From Rhodospirillales bacterium (GTDB taxonomy: Bacteria > Pseudomonadota > Alphaproteobacteria > QKFK01 > SZUA-500), in contig QKFK01000206.1 in assembly GCA_003252195.1 (NCBI GenBank), positions 1 to 10,073 of the forward strand: DNA of 10,073 nt. The letters are read 5' to 3'. Below the pieces are notes generated by a model. It searched no databases. It worked only from the letters and a program-made list of their open reading frames with translations, and was not told where the DNA came from. The position numbers were made by a program, and so were the translations under genes. Below, piece after piece: positions 1 to 5,675 of the stretch. Every line of letters starts with the position of its first letter. Within the stretch, counting starts at the first letter, position 1.

Positions 1-205
1 GAGAAACAGTGTTGGCAGAGCGGCTGGTTCAATTACCGCAGCCCAATTCTTAAAACGCTTTGTTAAAGAAGATGTTAAATGGGCTCACCTTGACATCGCA
101 TCAATGGCATGGACAACCTCAGACTTACCTACATCTCCTAAAGGGGCCACAGGCTTTGGTGTTCGTTTGCTTAACAAGCTAATATCTGAATATTACGAAA
201 AATAA
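1..205 (+). CDS. pepA: Leucyl aminopeptidase (PepA, M17 family), C-terminal fragment
   Basis: This is the 3' end of a gene that enters from the left edge. Reading from base 2 gives 67 residues and a TAA at 203-205. The fragment carries the M17 C-terminal signature: a GSITAAQFLKRFV helix, then WAHLDIASMAW, then KGATGFGVRLL close to the end. In PepA this part packs around the active site. The two-zinc ligands and catalytic lysine lie upstream, outside the window, so catalytic competence cannot be judged. The family is a cytosolic hexameric metallo-exopeptidase that removes N-terminal residues, especially leucine, during peptide turnover; some members also bind DNA. The KGATGFGVRLL ending resembles alphaproteobacterial members. 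A strong terminator follows 16 bases after the stop, so the transcript ends here. In many Proteobacteria pepA is followed by holC; no holC is present here. Confidence 0.93.
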   Translation, partial: RNSVGRAAGSITAAQFLKRFVKEDVKWAHLDIASMAWTTSDLPTSPKGATGFGVRLLNKLISEYYEK

Positions 206-221
206 TCTTCAACACTTAAAC

Positions 222-251
222 AAAAAGGAAGGATAATACCTTCCTTTTTTT
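222..251 (+). terminator. Rho-independent terminator of pepA
   Basis: A perfect 11-bp inverted repeat (AAAAAGGAAGG at 222-232, CCTTCCTTTTT from 239) encloses a six-base ATAATA loop and runs into a seven-T tract ending at 251. It lies 16 bases after the pepA stop codon. The A-rich left arm means the structure could also end transcripts coming from the other strand. Confidence 0.9.
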
Positions 252-451
252 ACGTTTCAATAACAACACAACCTACGTAAGACGGTAAAATCCAAAAGAC
301 AGGCTCACAAAGCCACTAAACGGCGCAAATTAAATACTCTAAACCACCCGCGCAAGTCTATGGAATTTTATATAAAGAGAAACAATCTAACTACATATAT
401 AATTTGATGAAAAACGTTAGTCCCAAAATCATGCTTAGCTAATAGTATATA
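252..451. other. Intergenic region between convergent pepA and response regulator
   Basis: These 200 AT-rich bases lie between two converging genes. I see no ORF with a ribosome binding site, no tRNA-like fold and no GANTC site. The right end (438-460) is a TA-rich imperfect palindrome just past the response-regulator stop. It is too weak and lacks a T-run on the minus strand, so it is not called as a terminator. Confidence 0.6.
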
Positions 452-847
452 TTATATAGCTTGAGATTCTTCGGTATATTTTATAACGGCAAGAACATTG
501 CTCAAAAACATCTTTGCATCGATAGGTTTAGAAATAAGAGAAAATGCGCCTGCTTCTATAGCTTTATTTTTTGTTTCTATAGAATCATCGCCGCTAATTG
601 CCAAAATCGGCACATCTTTGATTTTGTCATTTTTACGAATTTTACTCATTAGCTCATAACCATTCATTCCAGGCATATTAATATCTAGAATAATTAGCGA
701 AGGAACTTCTTCTTGTAGGGCTATTAATCCGTCTAAAGCATTATCAAAACAAGTAACGTTTGTAACACCCAAAATCTCTAAGGTTTTAGAAATTAGCTTC
801 TGCAATGTTTGGCTGTCATCGATAACAAATACTTTGAATCCATCCAT
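452..847 (-). CDS. Stand-alone receiver-domain response regulator (CheY-like)
   Basis: The 131-residue protein is one receiver domain with no output domain. The acidic pocket is D10-D11, the phospho-acceptor is D55 in LDINMPGMNG, the switch Ser is S85 (AISGD) and the conserved lysine is K107 in SKP. The aromatic residue usually found three before this lysine (Tyr106 in CheY) is Leu104 here, with Phe102 nearby, so signalling through a T-loop switch may differ from chemotaxis CheY. Such proteins are cytosolic and are phosphorylated by a histidine kinase, or act in a phosphorelay by protein-protein contact. No kinase or chemotaxis gene is in view, so the partner is unknown. The sequence does not closely resemble DivK. 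The start is ATG at 845-847, preceded by AAGGTG at 852-857. The gene appears monocistronic, bounded upstream by the nifJ terminator and with its own promoter. Confidence 0.9.
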   Translation of the reverse strand: MDGFKVFVIDDSQTLQKLISKTLEILGVTNVTCFDNALDGLIALQEEVPSLIILDINMPGMNGYELMSKIRKNDKIKDVPILAISGDDSIETKNKAIEAGAFSLISKPIDAKMFLSNVLAVIKYTEESQAI

Positions 848-878
848 GTGACACCTTAGCGTTATTTTTATTGCTACT

Positions 879-907
879 ATTATCTCAATATTACAAATTA
901 ATTACAA
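879..907 (-). promoter_or_regulatory. Predicted sigma70-type promoter of the response regulator
   Basis: On the minus strand, TTGTAA (902-907) and GATAAT (879-884) are separated by exactly 17 bases. This predicts a start near 872 and a leader of about 25 bases containing the AAGGTG ribosome binding site. It sits between the nifJ terminator and the regulator gene, which supports independent transcription. The call rests on motif match only. Confidence 0.5.
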
Positions 908-927
908 CTATGCATAAGTATAGATAC

Positions 928-961
928 AAAAAGGCGAGATGGATAGACCACCTCGCCTTTT
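928..961 (-). terminator. Rho-independent terminator of nifJ
   Basis: AAAAGGCGAG (929-938) pairs perfectly with CTCGCCTTTT (952-961), and the stem extends inward by three pairs after one mismatch. Read on the minus strand, the stem ends in CCTTTTTG, a short U-tract. It begins 23 bases after the nifJ stop codon and separates nifJ from the downstream response regulator. Confidence 0.88.
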
Positions 962-983
962 GGTTTAGATAAACTGCTAAGAA

Positions 984-3900
984 TTACTCAGCTGCTGTAT
1001 CTTTAGCAAAACCAGCCATATGTTCATATAAAGCACGTTTTGCATCAACATCACGTTGAGCTCTTTCAAGAAGAACCTTGTAATGCTCTGGGTTCTGACG
1101 TTCAACAACCTTAAATCTGGTTTCTGAACTCATGAAGTCTGCCAAAGGAACGCTTGGAGCTTTTGAGTCAAGAACCAAAGGTGCTTTACCTTCAGCAACA
1201 CGTCTTGGGTCATAGCGATAGAGAGGGAATGCACCACTTTCTACAGCTAATTTTTGGTGAGATAGACCTGCGTCTAATCCGTAACCATGTGCAACACAGT
1301 GAGCGTAAGCAATAATCAATGAAGGACCTTCATATGATTCAGCTTCGATCATAGCTTTGATAAGCTGGTTATCGTTAGCACCGATAGCAACTTGAGCTAC
1401 GTAAACACCGCCATAAGTCATAGCAATCATACCAAGATCTTTCTTAGGCAATTCACGACCTGCCATAGCGAACTTAGCTGAAGCACCCATAGGAGTAGCT
1501 TTTGATTGTTGACCACCTGTGTTTGAGTAAACACCAGTATCAAGAACAAGAATGTTAATGTTTTTACCTGAAGCGATAGCATGGTCAAGTCCACCGTAAC
1601 CGATGTCATATGCCCAACCGTCACCACCAAGTATCCATACAGACTTCTTAACAAGGTAATCTGCAATTTTAACAAGGTGTTGAGCTTCTTCAGATTTAAC
1701 AGAAGCTAACTTTTGTTTCAAAGTTACAACTCTAGCACGTTGTGCTTCGATACCTTCATCTGTTGTCATATCAGCAGAAATGATTTCTTTAGCAAGATCA
1801 GCACCGATTTCTGATGTAAGTCTTTCAACCAAAGATACTGCATATTGAGTTTGGTGATCAATTGAGAATCTCATACCAAGACCAAATTCAGCATTATCTT
1901 CGAACAATGAGTTAGCCCAAGCTGGACCTCTGCCTTCTGCATTAACTGCATAAGGAGTTGTAGGCAAGTTACCACCAAAGATAGATGAACAACCAGTTGC
2001 GTTAGCAATAACAGTTCTATCACCGAACAATTGGCTCATCAATTTGATGTAAGCAGTTTCACCACAACCTGCACAAGCACCAGAGAACTCGAACAATGGA
2101 CGAAGAAGTTGAACGTTCTTCAAGCTCTTTGTTTCGATATCTGTGATTTTGATATCAGGAAGATTTTCAAAGAAATTCCAGTTATCTGATTGAACATCAA
2201 GATTTTCCATAATAGGAGCCATAGCAAGAGCTTTCTTAGATGGGTCTTGTTTGTTCTTAGCTGGGCAAACTTCGTAGCACAATGTACAACCAGTACAATC
2301 ATCTGGAGATACTTGAATTACAAATTGCTTACCTTTGAATTCTTTAGTTTTGTAATCAGCTGTTTTAAGAGTTGCAGGTGCACCTTTAAGGCTAGCATCG
2401 TCAGCAACTTTCATTCTGATACATGCGTGAGGACATACGCTTGCACATTTACCACATTGGATACATGTTTCTGAATCCCACAATGGAATTTGTGTAGCAA
2501 CACGACGTTTTTCATATTGAGCTGTAGCTGTAGGCCATGTACCATCAACAACTTCTTTCAATTGAGAAACTGTAAGTTCTTCACCCTTACCTTCAACGAT
2601 TTTTGCTGTAAGTCTTTTTACAAAATCAGTTGCGTTTGCAGTAACAGCAGCTTCACGTTTTTTAGTAGTAGTAGCAGCAGCTGGAACTTTAAGTTCGTGC
2701 AAGTGATCCAATGCTGCATCAACAGCCTTATAGTTTTTCTCAACGATTTCTTGAGATTTTTTACCATAAGTTTTTTGGATTGATTCTTTAATTTTCTTAA
2801 TAGCTTCATCTTTAGGAAGAACGCCAGAAATAGCAAAGAAACATGTTTGCATGATAGTGTTAATACGGCGACCCATACCAACATTTTCAGCAACTTCATC
2901 AGCGTGAATTGTGTAAACTTTCAATTCTTTTTTGATGATGTCTTCTTGTACTTCTAATGGAAGATTATCCCATACTTGTTCTGCTGGGAATGGAGCATTA
3001 AGAAGAAGAGTAGCACCTTTTCTAGCAAGGTTTAACATATCAATCTTTTGAATGAATGGGAAGTGGTGAATAGCCACAAAACCTGCTTTATTAATAAGGT
3101 AAGGTGAACGGATAGGTTTATCTGCAAAACGAAGGTGAGATGTTGTCATAGCACCTGATTTTTTAGAATCGTATACGAAGTAACCTTGACCATATTTACC
3201 ATCTTCTGATGCAATGATCTTAATTGAGTTTTTGTTAGCACCAACAGTACCATCAGCACCAAGACCGAAGAACACAGCTCTCTTAACGTCATCTGTTTCA
3301 ACTTCAAATGAATCGTCATATGCAAGAGATGTTTTGTTCAAATCGTCATTAATACCAACTGTAAATTTGTTTAATGGTTTTTCTGCATTGAGGTTATCAA
3401 AAACAGCTTTAACCATAGCAGGTGTAAATTCTTTTGAAGAAAGACCATAACGGCCACCGATAACTTTAGGCATTGCGATTTCGCCATTAGCTGAAGCTTC
3501 AGCCAATGCAGATACGATATCAAGATACAAAGGCTCACCTTGTGAACCAGGCTCTTTAGTTCTGTCAAGAACAGCAATTTTCTTAACTGATTTTGGAAGA
3601 GCTTTAATGATATCTTCAGCTGGGAATGGACGGTATAAACGAACATTAAGAACACCAACTTTTTCGCCAGCTTTTGTAAGAGCTTCGATAGTTTCAACAG
3701 CTGTTTCAGTACCTGAACCCATAATAACAACTACGCGTTCTGCATCTGCAGCACCAGTGTATTCAACAATCTTATATTCACGGCCAGAAACTTTAGCAAA
3801 GTCTTCCATAGCTTTTTTAACAACACCAACACAAGCTGTGTAATATGGGTTAGAAGCTTCTCTTGTTTGGAAGAATACGTCTGGGTTTTGAGCTGTACCA

Positions 3901-4559
3901 CGAAGAACAGGTCTATCAGGTGTTAATGCGTTATTGAGGTTAAAGTCAATTGGAGCATCTTTAATTAATTCTTTTAATTGTTCGTCTGACAACATTTTGA
4001 TTTTCTTAACTTCGTGTGAAGTACGGAAACCATCAAAGAAGTGCAAGAAAGGAACTCTTGATTTTAATGAAGCCATTTGAGCAACAGCTGCCATATCGTG
4101 AGCTTCTTGAACTGAGTTAGAAGACAACATTGCAAAACCAGTTTGGCGACAAGCCATAACGTCTGAATGGTCACCAAAGATTGACAAAGCGTGAGCAGCA
4201 ACTGTACGAGCAGCTACATGCATAACAAAAGGCGATAACTCGCCTGCAATTTTGTACATATTTGGGATCATAAGAAGCAAGCCTTGACTTGCTGTAAATG
4301 TGGTTACCAAAGAACCAGCTTGAACAGCACCGTGACAAGCACCTGCAGCACCAGCTTCTGATTGCATTTCTTGAACAGTTGGAACAGCGCCCCAAATGTT
4401 TTTAGCACCCACTGCAGACCAAGCATCTGCCCATTCACCCATAGGTGATGAAGGGGTAATAGGATAAATAACACAAACTTCATTCAAGCGATGTGCTACT
4501 GAAGCAGCAGCTTCGTTACCGTCTAACATTTTGGTAACGGCTTTATTGTTGTCCGCCAT
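984..4559 (-). CDS. nifJ: Pyruvate:ferredoxin (flavodoxin) oxidoreductase, single-chain
   Basis: The 1191-residue cytosolic enzyme catalyses pyruvate + CoA + oxidised ferredoxin/flavodoxin to acetyl-CoA + CO2 + reduced carrier, using thiamine diphosphate. The length is normal for the homodimeric fused form. The N-terminal domain carries YPITPSSPMGEWADAW (from Y32; T35 is the pyruvate-contacting Thr position). A 2[4Fe-4S] ferredoxin-like domain has C699/C702/C705/C709 and C755/C758/C761/C765. The proximal-cluster cysteines are C829 and C832 (ACAGCGE), C857 and C1088 (AHC). The ThDP/Mg motif runs from GDGWAYDIG (D980) to NTGG (N1013). All twelve cluster cysteines are present, so the enzyme looks intact. 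ATG 4557-4559 is chosen because GGAGG (4568-4572) lies 8 bases upstream; an in-frame TTG five codons earlier overlaps that ribosome binding site. Codon choice appears more biased than in neighbours, consistent with high expression. The gene symbol does not imply nitrogen fixation. Confidence 0.97.
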   Translation of the reverse strand: MADNNKAVTKMLDGNEAAASVAHRLNEVCVIYPITPSSPMGEWADAWSAVGAKNIWGAVPTVQEMQSEAGAAGACHGAVQAGSLVTTFTASQGLLLMIPNMYKIAGELSPFVMHVAARTVAAHALSIFGDHSDVMACRQTGFAMLSSNSVQEAHDMAAVAQMASLKSRVPFLHFFDGFRTSHEVKKIKMLSDEQLKELIKDAPIDFNLNNALTPDRPVLRGTAQNPDVFFQTREASNPYYTACVGVVKKAMEDFAKVSGREYKIVEYTGAADAERVVVIMGSGTETAVETIEALTKAGEKVGVLNVRLYRPFPAEDIIKALPKSVKKIAVLDRTKEPGSQGEPLYLDIVSALAEASANGEIAMPKVIGGRYGLSSKEFTPAMVKAVFDNLNAEKPLNKFTVGINDDLNKTSLAYDDSFEVETDDVKRAVFFGLGADGTVGANKNSIKIIASEDGKYGQGYFVYDSKKSGAMTTSHLRFADKPIRSPYLINKAGFVAIHHFPFIQKIDMLNLARKGATLLLNAPFPAEQVWDNLPLEVQEDIIKKELKVYTIHADEVAENVGMGRRINTIMQTCFFAISGVLPKDEAIKKIKESIQKTYGKKSQEIVEKNYKAVDAALDHLHELKVPAAATTTKKREAAVTANATDFVKRLTAKIVEGKGEELTVSQLKEVVDGTWPTATAQYEKRRVATQIPLWDSETCIQCGKCASVCPHACIRMKVADDASLKGAPATLKTADYKTKEFKGKQFVIQVSPDDCTGCTLCYEVCPAKNKQDPSKKALAMAPIMENLDVQSDNWNFFENLPDIKITDIETKSLKNVQLLRPLFEFSGACAGCGETAYIKLMSQLFGDRTVIANATGCSSIFGGNLPTTPYAVNAEGRGPAWANSLFEDNAEFGLGMRFSIDHQTQYAVSLVERLTSEIGADLAKEIISADMTTDEGIEAQRARVVTLKQKLASVKSEEAQHLVKIADYLVKKSVWILGGDGWAYDIGYGGLDHAIASGKNINILVLDTGVYSNTGGQQSKATPMGASAKFAMAGRELPKKDLGMIAMTYGGVYVAQVAIGANDNQLIKAMIEAESYEGPSLIIAYAHCVAHGYGLDAGLSHQKLAVESGAFPLYRYDPRRVAEGKAPLVLDSKAPSVPLADFMSSETRFKVVERQNPEHYKVLLERAQRDVDAKRALYEHMAGFAKDTAAE

Positions 4560-4567
4560 TAGTAAAA

Positions 4568-4572
4568 CCTCC
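4568..4572 (-). promoter_or_regulatory. Ribosome binding site that fixes the nifJ start
   Basis: A perfect GGAGG on the minus strand lies 8 bases before ATG 4557-4559. The alternative upstream TTG (4572-4574) shares a base with this site, so it cannot be served by it. Confidence 0.85.
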
Positions 4573-4599
4573 AAGTTTTTGTTTTAGAAAATCACAAAC

Positions 4600-4674
4600 T
4601 CAAAAGTGCGCCCTCCGCACTTCGTTGTTCCTTATGTGATGTTGTATATCACTCAAAATAGCAAACATCACCAT
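4600..4674 (-). promoter_or_regulatory. Structured nifJ leader: hairpin, inverted repeats and possible 24-codon upstream ORF
   Basis: A 7-bp GC-rich hairpin, AAGTGCG/CGCACTT (4604-4610 with 4616-4622), presents GAGGG in its loop on the nifJ mRNA. It is followed by a broken U-rich stretch. Further upstream, GTGATGTT (4636-4643) is inverted at 4664-4671 (AACATCAC), and another ATCAC sits at 4648-4652. A minus-strand ATG at 4672-4674 opens 24 codons ending in TGA at 4600-4602, just past the hairpin, but it has no recognisable ribosome binding site. Possible roles are an attenuator-like or translational control element, or operator half-sites for a regulator. The hairpin itself is clear; its function is inference. 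Confidence 0.35.
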
Positions 4675-4699
4675 AAAAATGAACTATTTTTATTTTTTT

Positions 4700-4729
4700 T
4701 TTAGAAGTTTTCTCTCTTCCAGCGGTCAA
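4700..4729 (-). promoter_or_regulatory. Weak candidate promoter for nifJ
   Basis: On the minus strand, TTGACC (4724-4729) is followed after 18 bases by TCTAAA (4700-4705). This would start transcription near 4693, directly in an A-rich stretch and upstream of the structured leader. The -10 match is poor, and other TA-rich hexamers nearby could serve instead. Confidence 0.25.
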
Positions 4730-4829
4730 AGTTTGGTTAAATTAGATTAATTCTGTATTTACAATAGATTACAGAGATAATTATCATCAATTTAAAAACA
4801 CGATTAACTAATAAAAATTGCCGTATTTT

Positions 4830-4844
4830 TTAAACTCACCTTAA
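4830..4844. promoter_or_regulatory. CtrA-like box TTAA-N7-TTAA upstream of rnhB-ccrM
   Basis: Two TTAA half-sites are separated by exactly seven bases (ACTCACC), matching the full CtrA consensus known from Caulobacter and relatives. The box is about 100 bases upstream of rnhB, which precedes ccrM, a classical CtrA target. DNA this AT-rich produces such boxes by chance fairly often, so the match alone is modest evidence. Confidence 0.35.
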
Positions 4845-4870
4845 TATATGGGGATAAATAACTTTTTCAA

Positions 4871-4875
4871 GAATC
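4871..4875. promoter_or_regulatory. GANTC (CcrM) site in the rnhB upstream region
   Basis: The site reads GAATC, the predicted target of the CcrM enzyme encoded downstream. It lies between the CtrA-like box and the rnhB promoter. About one GANTC is expected by chance in an intergenic region of this length. The site is certain as sequence; a regulatory role is inferred. Confidence 0.35.
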
Positions 4876-4910
4876 ACCCCTATGATTTTAATTAAATTCA
4901 ATCAAGTTAA

Positions 4911-4938
4911 TTGACATAAAATAGCATTATGACATAAT
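4911..4938 (+). promoter_or_regulatory. Predicted sigma70-type promoter of rnhB giving a leaderless mRNA
   Basis: A consensus TTGACA (4911-4916) is followed after 16 bases by CATAAT (4933-4938), one mismatch from consensus. The usual start seven bases past the -10 element falls on 4945, the A of the rnhB ATG. No Shine-Dalgarno sequence precedes that ATG, which agrees with leaderless initiation. Confidence 0.55.
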
Positions 4939-4944
4939 CCCCAC

Positions 4945-5562
4945 ATGCCAAATTTAGATTACGAAATTTCATTTTCCGGAATTGTAGCCGGTGTTGACGA
5001 AGCAGGTCGTGGCCCATGGGCTGGTCCTGTTTATGCTGGTGCAGCTATAATTTATGAAGACAAAATATCAAAGTCATTATTCAAAGAATTAAACGATTCA
5101 AAAAAGCTTTCTCATAAAAAAAGAGAAACTTTGTTTGAGATAATTCAACAAGAAAATGGCCATGGATTACATTATGGAATTGGTATAGCAACTGCCCAAG
5201 AAATTGATGAATTAAATATTCTTCAGGCTACATTTACGGCGATGCGCAGAGCTATTGAAGCATTGCCCCAAACCCCTGATATGGCTTTAATTGACGGCAA
5301 TCGCTGCCCAAAACAATTTCCTTGTCCTACACAATATATAATCAAAGGGGACAGCTTAAGCTCATCAATCGCACTAGCCTCTATAGTTGCAAAAGTCAGT
5401 CGTGACCGCCATATGAATGAACTCGCCCAAGATTTTCCTTATTATGGGTGGGATAAAAACGCTGGATACGGCACTAAGATTCACATAGAGGCCTTAGAAA
5501 AATATGGCATCTGTGAACATCACAGAAAATCATACGCACCAATCAAAAAATTCGTAGCTTAA
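4945..5562 (+). CDS. rnhB: Ribonuclease HII
   Basis: The 205-residue cytosolic endonuclease cleaves the RNA strand of RNA:DNA hybrids and nicks 5' of single ribonucleotides embedded in DNA, starting ribonucleotide excision repair. The family's acidic tetrad is present: D18 and E19 in GVDEAGRGPWAGPV, D117 in LIDGNRCP and D136 in KGDS. These are followed by SIALASIVAKVSRDR and the C-terminal EHHRKSYAPIK. Length is typical (E. coli about 198). The ATG at 4945 is the only sensible start; it lacks a Shine-Dalgarno sequence and sits where transcription is predicted to begin. ccrM follows on the same strand after 113 bases. The rnhB-ccrM order recurs in Alphaproteobacteria from memory, and fits two enzymes that act on newly replicated DNA. 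No terminator separates them, so readthrough into ccrM is plausible. Confidence 0.96.
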   Translation: MPNLDYEISFSGIVAGVDEAGRGPWAGPVYAGAAIIYEDKISKSLFKELNDSKKLSHKKRETLFEIIQQENGHGLHYGIGIATAQEIDELNILQATFTAMRRAIEALPQTPDMALIDGNRCPKQFPCPTQYIIKGDSLSSSIALASIVAKVSRDRHMNELAQDFPYYGWDKNAGYGTKIHIEALEKYGICEHHRKSYAPIKKFVA

Positions 5563-5628
5563 ACAAAAATCTTAATTTCATTAACCCAATAATAACGTTC
5601 TTCCCGCATATTAGTAAGTAAGAGCATC

Positions 5629-5633
5629 GACTC
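5629..5633. promoter_or_regulatory. GANTC (CcrM) site in the ccrM 5' region
   Basis: GACTC lies 42 bases upstream of the ccrM ATG and 12 bases upstream of a TATATT (5646-5651) that could act as a -10 element; no matching -35 is seen. In Caulobacter, GANTC sites in the ccrM promoter/leader make its transcription methylation-sensitive, and GcrA acts at methylated GANTC near promoters. The site is certain; its role here is inferred by analogy. Confidence 0.4.
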
Positions 5634-5659
5634 GCCTCGTTTGCTTATATTTTAATTGT

Positions 5660-5665
5660 AAGGTG
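5660..5665 (+). promoter_or_regulatory. Probable ccrM ribosome binding site
   Basis: AAGGTG ends 10 bases before ATG 5676-5678. An in-frame GTG at 5667 would be only one base away from it, too close to be used, so the ATG is favoured. Spacing is at the long end of normal. Confidence 0.55.
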
Positions 5666-5675
5666 TGTGTGGAAA

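Larger units (their letters stand above)
4560..4944. other. Divergent intergenic region nifJ / rnhB
   Basis: These 385 AT-rich bases separate divergently transcribed nifJ and rnhB. The nifJ-proximal part holds the ribosome binding site, hairpin and inverted repeats of the nifJ leader. The middle has a long T-rich tract on the plus strand (4686-4702) that may give bent DNA. The rnhB-proximal part holds a CtrA-like box, a GAATC methylation site and a sigma70-like promoter. Apart from the dubious 24-codon upstream ORF there is no coding signal, and I see no tRNA-like or riboswitch-like structure. Confidence 0.7.

Noticed and set aside
2120..2899. Several open frames of 60-97 codons overlapping nifJ on both strands
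   Set aside because: They lie inside the iron-sulfur domain region of nifJ, have no family features or ribosome binding sites, and their repetitive Leu/Lys or Ser/Phe/Cys composition is what the biased nifJ codons give in other frames.
4560..4574. Upstream in-frame TTG start for nifJ (five extra codons)
   Set aside because: The TTG overlaps the GGAGG that correctly serves the ATG at 4557-4559, so it has no ribosome binding site of its own, and family homology begins after the ATG.
4636..4652. GTGAT-N7-ATCAC as a CRP or FNR site
   Set aside because: CRP sites use TGTGA-N6-TCACA and FNR uses TTGAT-N4-ATCAA; the spacing and bases do not fit. It is kept only as an unidentified inverted repeat.
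4675..4702. AT hairpin plus long T-run as a plus-strand terminator
   Set aside because: The stem is only A-T pairs and no plus-strand gene lies upstream. It is more likely a bent or AT-rich spacer next to the nifJ promoter.
5572..5584. TTAA-N5-TTAA as a CtrA box directly upstream of ccrM
   Set aside because: The spacer is five bases, not the seven required by the full CtrA consensus. A half-site role cannot be excluded, but TTAA is very common in this AT-rich DNA.
5667..5675. GTG start for ccrM three codons upstream
   Set aside because: It is only one base from the AAGGTG site, and CcrM homology begins just after the ATG at 5676.
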